Origin: Microbulbifer sp. MI-G
GTDB taxonomy: Bacteria > Pseudomonadota > Gammaproteobacteria > Pseudomonadales > Cellvibrionaceae
Direction: 5' to 3'
Assembly (NCBI RefSeq): GCF_030440425.1
Contig: NZ_CP098023.1
Coordinates: 609,501-673,500 of the forward strand
Length of the DNA stretch: 64,000 nt
A program made the translations under genes and the position numbers. Below the pieces are notes generated by a model. It saw nothing but the letters and a program-made list of their open reading frames with translations, was not told the origin of the DNA and made no database searches. This document shows positions 16,712-25,823 of the stretch, one piece after another (positions within the stretch are counted from its first letter, which is position 1; every line of letters begins with the position of its first letter).

Positions 16712-19700
16712 ATGCCACCAGAGTTCGTCCAAAAAAACACTTTTTTTACCCGTCTTCTGTGGTGGCTGATTGGTGCATTATTGCTGATGGAGGGCCTATC
16801 CATCGCCACCTCGGGTCTTGTGCGGGATAAGACCGGTCAATGGCTTGCCCGGCGGGGCCTGGATTTTCACGCCGATTATGTACGGGTATCCCCTCTGAAT
16901 TTGCGGGTCATTGTGGTGGATGCGCGCGCCTTCAACAGTCGTGGGCAGGGATTTTCTGCGCGCGAAGTGATGCTGGATTACAGTTGGTGGCAGCTGCTGC
17001 GAGGGCGCGTGCAACTGGCGCGCGCTTCGGTCAGCGGTGCTTACCTGGATCTGCAATCCACCCAGGGTGCATCGGGGCGGGTCTGGGAGGTGGGGGGCTG
17101 GAATCTGGGCCGGGGCAAACCCAGGGATCGCGATTTTCATCTGGCTATCGGCCGGGCAAAGGTACAAGACAGCAAAATCTGTTATCGACATCGCCCCGCA
17201 TGGGCGGCACCCACCTGTGCCCAAATTGGCAATATGCACGCGCGGGATTTTCGCTTGGCTTTGTGGCGCAAAGGCGCGGCGCCTCTCAAAGTGACGATTG
17301 CCGCCGAGGAAATCCAACTGCAGGAGTTGCTGGCAAAAATAAAAGGGGCACCCGAATTCAATACCACTCTGGCACACCTGTCTTTGGATGAGGGAAATTT
17401 CCACTGGCCCAGTCTGCGCACAGAAGCCGAATCCCTCAGCGTGGCATTTTTCGCCAGCTGCCCGCCACAACAATGGGCCGATGCCCTGAGGGGGTTACAG
17501 AGACTGATTGGGCACTGTGCGGCTGCGCGCCATCTATCCGCCGAGGGCGACCTGAAGTTCGGGTTTGGCCTGACAGGGCTTGCCCGCTGGCACCGTGCGC
17601 GCGGAGAAGGCGTGGTGCTGCGGCGCAGTGATCAGCGCTGGCAGGACTGGGGAGCCGGGACTATCGCCATGAATGCATTCGATTATGATCGCTCGATCAA
17701 GCGTCTGCACTGGCGCCAGGCAGGCGCTACCGACTTCGACTGGTGCCCCCGGCATTTGCGCAACACCAATCATCATTATTGTTTTCGCGCCAAGACCCTG
17801 CAATTGCCCGAGACCACCACGTTTGACTGGCGCCACCGTCTCAAGATAACCACCGGGCCCAGCCGTGTGCAGCAGATGCACTATCTGGACATGGTTCGAC
17901 CGCGCAATAACCCGTTAACGGTACAACAGGCCGTTTTCGGTCCGCTTGAATTCGATATTGTCAGCCGCATTCTTGCGGTAGCCAGCCTGCAGGTCGACGG
18001 CGCCAACGGCTGCGTTTCCGGTGCACTGTGGCGAAGGCCGGATCACTGCGTGCGCCTGGGTGGTCTGCTCGGTGATGAAAGGGTGGCAGTGCGGTTTGGT
18101 TCGACGGCAAAAAATGTGCCTTGGGGGGTTGCCAGCGGACCGCTCAGCCTGGCGCACTTGAGACTGGAAGGGCTGGGGGAGGAGCGGTTACAGCTGCAAA
18201 AACTGAAATGGCGCAGTTTTGATACCCTGGCTGATGGTACCCCCTTCTCCATTTCGGATTTTACCCTGCAGTCTCTCTCCGGCTGCCTATCGCGGGGTCT
18301 ATTGCCAGGAGGGTGGCAACCCCTGTGCGCGGAGCTGAATAACCTGGGCGGGCGCGGCAATTTTGCCTGGCAACCCGGAGCGGATAGCTATGCCATTTTC
18401 GGTCAATTACAGTTACAGCGATTGATGCTGAGTGACTCGGTGAAGGGCAACAATGGGCTTTTACTGCAGAAGCTCGCTATTGGCGAAGGGTATTACCGGC
18501 GCACCGCAGTACAGAGCCCCTGGGTGGGTGCGGGCCAGGGGCCTGGGGCAGGCCAGGTGGATTTCGGCAAGGAAAAAGGCCGTTTGGATGCCCAGGCCGA
18601 AGGCTTGGACCGAGAGAGCGAAGAGACAGCCCCGGCTTCTGTCGATGCGCCCAACTTCCGATTGCAAAAACATTTTCTGCAGCGGCTGGATGGCTGCCTG
18701 CCGGGCAGTTGGGCGCGGCTGATTTACCGGGCATCGTCGGCGCCCGGGCGCATGCCGGTCTGTTTTGACCTGCGCGAGTTGCGCCAGGAGCACCCGCTGC
18801 TGGTCGCCTGGCAGGACGGGTTGGATATCGCTGTTGCGGGGTTGTCTGTCGAGCGTGCCCTGGCAAGCACGGCGCAGGGTGAGTCTCTGTTGCGCCTGTC
18901 CAGCCTGGCGCTGCCCAGCGCCAGAATACGCCATACCACATCTCCTTTCGGCAGCAGTTATATCGCCCTGCCGAATTTCTCCCTGGATGGCCTGGACGCC
19001 TGCCTGCCGGCTACTCAAGAGGTGTTGCACCTGAATATCCACTGCGTGGTGTTACAACAGTTGCAACTGGGGGAAAAGTTCCATGTGCAGGTGGAGCCTG
19101 CGCAGGCGTCCGCGAACCTGGATGGTTCCCAACTGGCACAGCTGCAGCTATTGGGACCGGGCGATAGACCAAACCTGGAGATCCAGCAGCTCTCGATACC
19201 GGTGCTGGCTTTGAACTGGTCCCGCAACGGGAACAAAGTCTCCAGCGTTACAATGGAAAAGTGGTCGATAGAATCCCTTTTTGCCTGCCTTCCCCACAGA
19301 GTCCGCTACCCGAACCAGCTGCCGCGCTGTGTGTTGAGCCGGAATCTGAATGCCATTGGCACCAGCGGTGTCTCTGTGGGTGAAACAGAGTTAAAAACTG
19401 CGCTCCGGGCACAGCCCCTCTGGCAATTTGAAGCACTGGCCATAGAGCGGATTGCGTTTTCCCCCGATACCCTCGATCTCTACAACCTGCAGATTGACAA
19501 TATACTTTTTTGCGGCCTTGAAACTCTGCTGCGCCAGAGAGCAGGCGGGGTACCGATCGCGGACTGCGTGGAAACCCCCCAACTGGCATTTCGTGGAGAC
19601 CCGATACGGATCGGACTCAAGCCGGATGTGGCTCGCGTGTCTTTGGGGCCAGTGAAAAGCCGGCCAATCGCTTTCTGGCAGAAAGAGGGTGACTACTTGC

Positions 19701-21898
19701 AGGCGGGCTTGCAGCAACTGGATTGGCAGCGCTTTATCTGGAAAAGCGGTGTTCACTTCTCTGTGACGGGTCTGCGGATATTCAATACCCGTGTATGCAC
19801 ACCGGAATCCGGCAAAACAGTCAGCATCGAATTGCTTGAGCGGGCCGGGCCGGGGGATACCCAACGCTGTTATGGGCTCGATGAACTGGCTATTCCCAGT
19901 GCGCAAACCATTTCCCTGAGCAGACCATTTGCGATTGACGGTTCACTGGAGCTGGTTGGTCTTTCCCTGGCGCAGAGGGGCAGAGCGCCACTGCGGATAG
20001 CCCGTGTTCAATTGGAGAATCCCTCTGTGGGAGGGGAGTTTTTGTTTCAGGCAGGTGCTGTCAGCGGTTGCCTGCCAGCCGGATTGTTTCGAGACTCCCC
20101 CCTCGCGCCCTGCTATCGGGCGGGCCCACTCAGCCTGGGTGGGGTTGAGCGGTTGGACTTGCCGGAAGGGAGGGGGGCCATATTCTCGGATATTCGCGCC
20201 GATGGTGTGCGGTTGAGTGCGGCGGATTTTCCGAGGGATTTACCGGCAAAACTGTTACAGGTGGAAAAACTGCTGCTCGGAAAGCTGCGCTTTGTTTCTG
20301 GTCAGATTATCGCTCAGCAGTTGCATATGCGAAAGATATCCAGTTGCATACCCTACAGTTATTTTAAAACGGGAAATCACTGTATCACCCTGGGGACGCT
20401 GGCACTGGAAGGGCAGTTTGCGGCTGAGGATGGACTGGCGATTACTGTGCTGAATATTCATGGGATTGAATTGTTTTCCCGCAAGGGCAAACTTTTGGCG
20501 GAAGGGGAGAGTCTCCACCTGTCCCGGTTTCTTGCCAATAGGAGAGAGTGGCGCTTTGAATGGCTCGAGGCAGTCCATTTCCATTTTTTCCCGAGAGAGG
20601 AAACCACACCGGACTATGATCGCCACAGCTGGACCGGCGATTTCAGATTTTTGCAGATTGAAGCCCTGCAGTTTGATCGTCTGCGCGGATTGCTGAATAT
20701 AGCTTCTGTCGATTTTTTTCGTCCGCGACTGATCCTCCTGCGCAATCGTTACGGCGCATTCCCCCTCGTACAGCAGATCTCCGAACTTCGAGGGCTCGAC
20801 GGGGGGGATAAAATCCATCTCAGGAATCAAACCACACCCCCTTTTCTCTATCATATTCATGATGTCTACCTGCGCCACGGCACCTTTACCTGGATTGATT
20901 ACCGGGATGAATTCCGGGCCCGTTTACCGGTTCGGGATATCAATCTGAATGTCAGTGATATCAGCAATCTCGGTGAGCACCCACCCGCAATAGTGGTGGC
21001 AAATGGCAGGCCTGGCGGATTTGGGGAAATACAACTGAGCGGTACTGTCGATTACCTGGGTGGGCGCAGATGGGATGCCCAGCTGACAAGCTATCTCGAC
21101 AATGTCAATCTGATACCGGCCACGCCCTATATGGCCAGACTGCTCGGGTACAAGATATTGCAGGGCCAAATGGATGCGGTGATGGACATCCGGATTCGTG
21201 ACAACCAGATAAATGCACTGGCAGAGATAAAACTGGAGAAAATCAAAATCCGGCGTGTACGCGATGATGATCAGTTGCCGGTCAAATCCAGGTTTATTCC
21301 CCTGAATGTGGCCCTGTGGCTTTTAAAGGATGGCCAGGGGAATGTGAAATTTAGCATGCCCGTAACCGGAGATATCCGAGACCCGAAATTTTCATTGAAC
21401 TATGTCTTCAGTGATGTGCTGCAAAAGGCCATTATGGACGCCCTGTTCAGTTATTTTACACCTTACGGGATCTACCTTCTGGCCAAGCTGGCCTGGGGCC
21501 GCTTTCGCGCCAAGTCCTTCGATTCCATAGAGTTCGCCCCCGGCAGTGCGCACTTGAGTAATGTGGCTCTAGCGCAGTTGCAGCAGATGGTGGTCAAATT
21601 GCATAAGCACCCGGAGGCACGCCCGGGTATTTGTGGCATCGCCAATGCCAGGGACTGGAATGCCCTTTATCCGAACTCTACACTGGGACTGAATGGCAAT
21701 CGCAGCAGGCTTGCTGATTTCTATCGGTACCCGCCGATCATGTTGCGGGAGGAGTTTGAGCGCTTGGCACAGGAGCGAAGCCGCCAGGTGGAGCGATACC
21801 TGATTGACGCGGGCATACCCGCAGCGGAGTTGATTCCCTGTGCACCGGATTATATGGGCCGGGATTTTGGGGACCCCAGGGTGGAGTTTTCAAACTAG
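16712..21898 (+). CDS. Giant DUF748/AsmA-like envelope protein
   Basis: With the ATG at 16712 the product is 1,728 aa. Residues 10-35 (LLWWLIGALLLMEGLSIATSG) form an N-terminal signal anchor, so the bulk should be periplasmic. The rest is a long series of beta-rich segments. An N-terminal module YVRVSPLNLRVIVVDARAF and the C-terminal DUF748 block (FRARLPVRDINLNVSDIS, FGEIQLSGTVDYLG, FSMPVTGDIRDPKFSLN) are typical of AsmA-like proteins, now thought to form lipid-carrying bridges between membranes. The end has an OmpA-like flavour (DSIEFAPGSAHLS). A repeated D-G/S-C-L-P motif (LDACLPA, LSGCLSRG, LDGCLPGS, IESLFACLPH) recurs every 100-200 residues, an odd regularity. It is divergent from selD. 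Confidence 0.75.
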   Translation: MPPEFVQKNTFFTRLLWWLIGALLLMEGLSIATSGLVRDKTGQWLARRGLDFHADYVRVSPLNLRVIVVDARAFNSRGQGFSAREVMLDYSWWQLLRGRVQLARASVSGAYLDLQSTQGASGRVWEVGGWNLGRGKPRDRDFHLAIGRAKVQDSKICYRHRPAWAAPTCAQIGNMHARDFRLALWRKGAAPLKVTIAAEEIQLQELLAKIKGAPEFNTTLAHLSLDEGNFHWPSLRTEAESLSVAFFASCPPQQWADALRGLQRLIGHCAAARHLSAEGDLKFGFGLTGLARWHRARGEGVVLRRSDQRWQDWGAGTIAMNAFDYDRSIKRLHWRQAGATDFDWCPRHLRNTNHHYCFRAKTLQLPETTTFDWRHRLKITTGPSRVQQMHYLDMVRPRNNPLTVQQAVFGPLEFDIVSRILAVASLQVDGANGCVSGALWRRPDHCVRLGGLLGDERVAVRFGSTAKNVPWGVASGPLSLAHLRLEGLGEERLQLQKLKWRSFDTLADGTPFSISDFTLQSLSGCLSRGLLPGGWQPLCAELNNLGGRGNFAWQPGADSYAIFGQLQLQRLMLSDSVKGNNGLLLQKLAIGEGYYRRTAVQSPWVGAGQGPGAGQVDFGKEKGRLDAQAEGLDRESEETAPASVDAPNFRLQKHFLQRLDGCLPGSWARLIYRASSAPGRMPVCFDLRELRQEHPLLVAWQDGLDIAVAGLSVERALASTAQGESLLRLSSLALPSARIRHTTSPFGSSYIALPNFSLDGLDACLPATQEVLHLNIHCVVLQQLQLGEKFHVQVEPAQASANLDGSQLAQLQLLGPGDRPNLEIQQLSIPVLALNWSRNGNKVSSVTMEKWSIESLFACLPHRVRYPNQLPRCVLSRNLNAIGTSGVSVGETELKTALRAQPLWQFEALAIERIAFSPDTLDLYNLQIDNILFCGLETLLRQRAGGVPIADCVETPQLAFRGDPIRIGLKPDVARVSLGPVKSRPIAFWQKEGDYLQAGLQQLDWQRFIWKSGVHFSVTGLRIFNTRVCTPESGKTVSIELLERAGPGDTQRCYGLDELAIPSAQTISLSRPFAIDGSLELVGLSLAQRGRAPLRIARVQLENPSVGGEFLFQAGAVSGCLPAGLFRDSPLAPCYRAGPLSLGGVERLDLPEGRGAIFSDIRADGVRLSAADFPRDLPAKLLQVEKLLLGKLRFVSGQIIAQQLHMRKISSCIPYSYFKTGNHCITLGTLALEGQFAAEDGLAITVLNIHGIELFSRKGKLLAEGESLHLSRFLANRREWRFEWLEAVHFHFFPREETTPDYDRHSWTGDFRFLQIEALQFDRLRGLLNIASVDFFRPRLILLRNRYGAFPLVQQISELRGLDGGDKIHLRNQTTPPFLYHIHDVYLRHGTFTWIDYRDEFRARLPVRDINLNVSDISNLGEHPPAIVVANGRPGGFGEIQLSGTVDYLGGRRWDAQLTSYLDNVNLIPATPYMARLLGYKILQGQMDAVMDIRIRDNQINALAEIKLEKIKIRRVRDDDQLPVKSRFIPLNVALWLLKDGQGNVKFSMPVTGDIRDPKFSLNYVFSDVLQKAIMDALFSYFTPYGIYLLAKLAWGRFRAKSFDSIEFAPGSAHLSNVALAQLQQMVVKLHKHPEARPGICGIANARDWNALYPNSTLGLNGNRSRLADFYRYPPIMLREEFERLAQERSRQVERYLIDAGIPAAELIPCAPDYMGRDFGDPRVEFSN

Positions 21899-22182
21899 TT
21901 GGTGGTAATTTCAGTCTATTGGAAACTTGGATTGGTTAGGAGTCACCACAGAGCTGTTTGATCGCTTTTGACAGGCATGGGAATCTGTCGTGCAAGTGTG
22001 TGGTCACTTATCTGAAGGACAGGTTTCAAGCTGGGCCTCTTTGTCCCTCCTGAGGGTTGCTATACAATTTGCGTGGGTACTGACTTGAGGGTGAGGCGGC
22101 CAGGTTTCGTGAGTACTGTCAGTTGTGCCCGCAGTGATTGATACCGGAGGGCTCAGGGGGTAAATAGAGGTGTCTGCAGATC

Positions 22183-22488
22183 GTGACTGAAACTGAAATA
22201 GTAGAAATCTTTCTGGCCCATCAATGGTGGTCCATTACCGCACTGGTGGTATGCGTGATTGGTGTCACTTTGTGTTGGTTTGGCGGGCTGATGGCAGCGC
22301 TGACGGCCCTGGGCAATCGGCGCTGGGTTTGGGGGATAGCAACAATTTTTCTCGGACCGATTACCGGCATCCCCTATGCGCTGAAATACCAGGAGGCGGA
22401 GTACGCCCGTTCGCTGATGCTGCGGGGCGTTTGGGTGCTTCTGGTGGGCCTGGTGATCGCGGCGGTTATTTTGATGCTCGGCCGCTAA
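22183..22488 (+). CDS. Small multi-pass membrane protein, unknown function
   Basis: A GTG start with AGAGGTG upstream gives 101 aa. Three hydrophobic segments are visible (about residues 16-42, 47-68 and 80-100), with the short charged loop KYQEAEYAR between the second and third. This layout resembles small inner-membrane proteins with no assigned role. It is convergent with fetB. The 284 bp between the giant DUF748 gene and this start hold nothing else I recognise. Confidence 0.6.
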   Translation: MTETEIVEIFLAHQWWSITALVVCVIGVTLCWFGGLMAALTALGNRRWVWGIATIFLGPITGIPYALKYQEAEYARSLMLRGVWVLLVGLVIAAVILMLGR

Positions 22489-22636
22489 ATTCCCCTGTGT
22501 GCGACGGTTTCAGGCTGGTTCGCTTCCAAAATGGCACCTTGCCTATTTCGTCTGTATAGGGGCATGCGCCTCTTGTCTTGCGCTGCCCGGTCACAGCCCC
22601 GCTTAAAATAGCACTCATCCCGGGGCCAATCTGAAT

Positions 22637-23443
22637 TCAGCGATGGCGGCTTTCCACCAGGCGGTGCACACACAATCGCTCGCGTGTATCGAAGAGGCGT
22701 CTCGTACACAGGGCGACGGCAGCAAATGTACCAAAACCGGTGCCTGCGGCAATGGTGAACAAAATCAATATCTGGTATTTCACTGCGATGGTGGGGGAGG
22801 TGCCCGCCAGTATTTGCCCCGTCATCATGCCCGGCAGAAAAACTATACCCGCAGCGGCCATGGAATTGATCGTTGGCATCATGCCCGCCCGCATGGCGTC
22901 GCGGCGGAATTCAATGCAGGCCCTGCCCCAGGTCTCCCCCAGCATCAGGCGATTCTCGATAATTTCCCGCGAGCGCCACACGCTCTCTGTGAGGCGGTCC
23001 AGCCCGAGCGCGATGCCTGTCATGGTATTGCCGAGCAACAAGCCGAGCAGGGGAATAGAGTACTGGGGCTGGTACCAGGGTTGTGGCCCGATCAGCACCA
23101 CCAGGCTCAGTATGGTGACACTAAAGGCGGAGATCAGCATAGACAGCGTGCCGATGGCAAAACTCCAGCCGCCAGCCAGGCGATACTTCTGTCGTGACAC
23201 CACCTGCTGGCCGGCAAACAGTAACATTGCCACACCCAGCAGGCTCACCCACAACAGGTTGCCCAGGGCGAACAGGGCTTCCAAAACCACACCCACCAGT
23301 GCCAGTTGTATTGCCGTACGTGCCGCCGCGATCAAAAGCGGCCTGCTGAGCTGCAATCGGGCCATGTGGGTACAGGCTGCCAGAGCCACTACCAGCGCTG
23401 CTGCCAGAGCCAGTTGCCACCAGGCCAGGTCGATTACATTCAC
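22637..23443 (-). CDS. fetB: Iron export ABC transporter permease, FetB type (UPF0014)
   Basis: This 268-aa membrane protein has about seven hydrophobic segments and the UPF0014 signature block PLLGLLLGNTMTGIALGLDRL, followed by ENRLMLGETWGRAC and MPTINSMAAAGIVFLPGMMTGQIL. It matches E. coli FetB (YbbM), the permease of a transporter proposed to export iron and protect against peroxide stress. Its ATG overlaps the stop of fetA by 4 bp, which is classic translational coupling. Confidence 0.9.
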   Translation of the reverse strand: MNVIDLAWWQLALAAALVVALAACTHMARLQLSRPLLIAAARTAIQLALVGVVLEALFALGNLLWVSLLGVAMLLFAGQQVVSRQKYRLAGGWSFAIGTLSMLISAFSVTILSLVVLIGPQPWYQPQYSIPLLGLLLGNTMTGIALGLDRLTESVWRSREIIENRLMLGETWGRACIEFRRDAMRAGMMPTINSMAAAGIVFLPGMMTGQILAGTSPTIAVKYQILILFTIAAGTGFGTFAAVALCTRRLFDTRERLCVHRLVESRHR

Positions 23444-24045
23444 AAAGGTATCTCCTGTTCTTTCACGCGTTTGTCCTCAATAGCAAAATACCGGTTCGCC
23501 ACCCGGCGGATCTGTGCCGGGCTGTGGGCCACCCAGATCACCGGGTACTGTTTTTCCCGAATCACCTCCAGCAAAAAGGCCTCGGTTTTCAAGGTGGAGT
23601 CTTCATCAAGATTGGCCGTGGGTTCATCCAGCAGCAAAGCCCGCGGCTCGTAGGAGAGAGCCCGCACCAGTGCCAGGCGCTGTTTTTCCCCGGTGGAGAG
23701 TTTTGCCATCTGCCAACCGTCTGCCTCTTCGGGAAAGCCCAGCGCAAGAAGTGCCTGGGGCATGGGTTTGGCCAGGTGTGCACCGGCTGTCTCATACCAC
23801 CAGGCGCTTTGCGCCGGTACCAGCATAACCTGCCTGCGCCAGCAGTGGCCCGGCATTGAATCCTGTTTCCTGTTGTCAAGACTGGCACTGCCACTGTGTG
23901 GCTCCAGATCGGCGATGGCGCGCAGTAGACGGCTTTTGCCGGAGCCCGAGGGCCCCGACAGGCACAGGACTTCCCCCGCTTTGACGGTAAGATCTACCCT
24001 GTTAAGAATATCGATACCAAGATTGGTTGTGTTTAGAGAAAGCAT
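23440..24045 (-). CDS. fetA: Iron export ABC transporter ATP-binding protein, FetA type
   Basis: I place the start at the ATG at 24045 (201 aa; MLSLNTTNLGI). Walker A is GPSGSGKSRLL, the signature is LSTGEKQRLALVRAL, Walker B is ALLLDEPTANLD, and the switch His is in WVAHSP. The product pairs with FetB, whose gene overlaps its end. The frame stays open upstream to a TTG at 24102, but that extension enters repeated DNA (24064-24184) that also occurs at 25821. The native promoter may therefore have been displaced by the insertion; no obvious ribosome binding site precedes the ATG. Confidence 0.85.
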   Translation of the reverse strand: MLSLNTTNLGIDILNRVDLTVKAGEVLCLSGPSGSGKSRLLRAIADLEPHSGSASLDNRKQDSMPGHCWRRQVMLVPAQSAWWYETAGAHLAKPMPQALLALGFPEEADGWQMAKLSTGEKQRLALVRALSYEPRALLLDEPTANLDEDSTLKTEAFLLEVIREKQYPVIWVAHSPAQIRRVANRYFAIEDKRVKEQEIPL

Positions 24046-24063
24046 AGATTTAGTAGACACAAA

Positions 24064-24184
24064 TAGTTTCAGATAATCAAACAATGTAGTTGAATACTGC
24101 AAAATGCTTGTAACTCATCTGGTGTTCAACTAAGCCCGACAAGTCTTGCCTGGCTGTCGCACTTGTAACATTCGAGAGTTTTAC
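24064..24184. repeat. Direct repeat R, copy 1
   Basis: This 121-bp segment starts TAGTTTCAGATAATCAAAC and is about 90% identical by eye to 25821-25941, in the same orientation. Copy 1 abuts fetA and copy 2 abuts the truncated end of the FN3 copy A, so together they bracket about 1.6 kb. They may be ends of a mobile or duplicated unit. Confidence 0.8.
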
Positions 24185-24714
24185 GTGGTAGTTTGCATCT
24201 CAAAACTTGTAACAGGCTGTGGTGAGTTACAGCATTGTTACATACCACTTTAATTTGATAAAAAGCACTATCTGTTCTGCGGTAGCCTAACGTCAAATAG
24301 GGCTCTTAAATTTTTTATACAATTGAATTGAACTGGAAGAAGCGTTTTTAATTGAAGCCACTCATCGAGTTGAGTCCTGCCAACTCTCAAATGCCTACTG
24401 CAATACCCAGCGTATGAATCCGGCCAAGAATACCGGAGCCCGGTACCTTATTGGTCCACCTCCCAATAGCGGTTGTCAGAATTCTGTTGCAGGAAGAGTT
24501 TTGACATTGAATGTTTGTGTGATTTAAACAGGCACACAAGGTCAAAACATACAGATAATTTTTCATAATGGCATGTTGTTGATTTAGCAAGAAAGGTTGT
24601 GATATAAGAATTGATTATAGGATCAATGCCAAAAAATTGAATTTCGCTAAAAATAATAAAAATTCTTTGTATAAGGGTGGCGCTTTAAGTGAATCCTGTT
24701 AAAGGAGTTTTGGC

Positions 24715-24750
24715 ATGTATGTAACTTTATGTAATATGACGATATTGTGA
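24715..24750 (+). CDS. Putative 11-residue leader peptide, copy 1
   Basis: A strong ribosome binding site AAAGGAG lies 7 nt before ATG. The frame encodes MYVTLCNMTIL and stops. The duplicated region has the same layout at 33975-34010 (MLVTFCGMAML), with the ribosome binding site, length and stop kept although 5 of 11 residues differ. A hairpin starts 10 nt after the stop. This looks like a translated leader ORF; its role is unknown. Confidence 0.4.
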   Translation: MYVTLCNMTIL

Positions 24751-24756
24751 CTGCGA

Positions 24757-24855
24757 AGCCTGAACCACATTGTGGTTCACGGGCTAGCTTGCCAGGCAGG
24801 TCATAGCTTTTGCTTTTTTCCTTGAATATAGCGCTTAAAAAGTAAACCGCCTGGC
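24757..24855 (+). promoter_or_regulatory. Two-hairpin leader structure, copy 1
   Basis: Hairpin one has the 8-bp stem TGAACCAC/GTGGTTCA (24761-24779) with a possible AGCC/GGCT extension. Hairpin two pairs GCCAGGC (24791-24797) with GCCTGGC (24849-24855). Both stems are kept in the second copy, at 34017-34043 and at 34696-34767 (there split from the first by an IS), including base changes that preserve pairing. Possible RNA leader or decayed mobile-element end. Confidence 0.4.
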
Positions 24856-24884
24856 GGCTAGTGTGAAGAATCTACAAGGAAGGA

Positions 24885-25073
24885 ATTAAGATAGAGTTTG
24901 CCACTGAACACCGCAACAAGCTGGCCCAGCGTCGTTCACTGGATCAATTCAGTCGACGAGTGAGAGAACTGCGCAAACGGCGCGAGGATATTTCGCGTAA
25001 GGCCAAGCAGCTAAAGCTGGATGTGATTCAGAATCGGGTCAATGTGGTGTTGGCTAAAGCGTTACAGAAATAG
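24885..25073 (+). CDS. Possible small basic protein without a canonical start codon
   Basis: A frame ending at TAG 25071-25073 encodes about 60 residues rich in Arg/Lys/Gln (HRNKLAQRRSLDQFSRRV, then RELRKRREDISRKAKQLKL), likely one or two basic helices. No ATG/GTG/TTG begins it sensibly; only ATT (24885) or ATA (24891) follow the AAGGAAGG site. The duplicated copy near 34808-34988 is degenerate with in-frame stops, so it may be a remnant. No family recognised. Confidence 0.25.
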   Translation: MKIEFATEHRNKLAQRRSLDQFSRRVRELRKRREDISRKAKQLKLDVIQNRVNVVLAKALQK

Positions 25074-25257
25074 ATGTAACACGGATTTTTATAAATTGAT
25101 CACACCAGTTAGGGGTGCATATGAAGGCGAATGTGCAATTGATCACTCCTTCTATATAGTACGCTAAGATTCGCACAAAATTTTTTGACTGAGGCCGCTA
25201 AAACTACACTAATAGTATTTTGAAAGTTGGTTGAATTTATATAAGGATTGTTAGAAT

Positions 25258-25823
25258 ATGGACAGGGCCGTTATTCGATTTATTTTTATTATAATTTTAG
25301 TGTTTTCAAACTTGGTACTTTCCTCCGCATCTTCATCTCCATCACCGCCAGATTTTCAATGTAGAGGCGCTGCGCCACCAGTCATGGGGTTTGTAATATT
25401 GCCGACATCGGACACAGATGGAAGTTATGAATTAAGACATTTTTGCCGGATTTTTATTATTCTTGGTCTTGCAGTGAGATAAGGGTTGAAGAAAGCATAG
25501 ACGACGGCAGTTACGTACTTTTTAATACAGTCTATCCATCAAAAAGCCTAAACTTTTTTGGGCAAGATTCTGCAGTGTATCAATATAGAATAAAGCATTT
25601 TTACACTGGGGATTTTAACGGAAGTGAGTGGATCTATTCCAACGAAATTAAGGTCGTCAGAAAACCAAATAGACCGAATACAATCAGCTTTTCCAACAAT
25701 GAAAGTGATGCAGACAGGGATGGTGTATTTAATCTTAACTGGGTTGCCTCAAGTACATCGCCAAAAGTCACCGGATACCAAGTCTCTCAGTGCAAGGGTT
25801 CCTGTAGCAGTAGCAGCGGTTAG
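25258..25823 (+). pseudogene. Truncated and frameshifted copy A of the FN3/TcA-like gene
   Basis: The start MDRAVIRFIFIIILVFSN mirrors copy C (MDRIEFRFIFIIFLVFSN) and continues for about 70 codons. The frame then shifts near 25440-25480 and resumes in another frame with VEESIDDGSYV, DSAVYQYRI and PKVTGYQVSQCKGSCSSSSG. It stops at TAG 25821-25823, exactly where repeat R copy 2 begins, so about 1,400 codons are missing. This is a dead 5' fragment: signal peptide plus roughly one and a half FN3-like domains. Confidence 0.85.

Larger units (their letters stand above)
24046..25257. other. AT-rich, repeat-laden non-coding zone (left edge of the accessory region)
   Basis: About 1.2 kb between fetA and the broken FN3 copy. 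It contains repeat R1 (24064-24184), an 11-codon leader ORF with two hairpins (24715-24855) and a possible small basic ORF (24885-25073), all listed separately. From about 24347 onward it is homologous to 33605-35217. Base composition falls sharply compared with fetA, marking the accessory region edge. Confidence 0.7.
24347..25257 (+). repeat. Duplicated 5' region U, copy 1
   Basis: The sequence from about 24347 to the start of FN3 copy A is homologous to 33605-35217 upstream of FN3 copy C, apart from an IS200-type insertion and a hexanucleotide expansion in the latter. Similarity continues into the coding sequence (25258-25820 versus 35218-35777). The unit therefore duplicated together with its gene. 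Confidence 0.8.
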
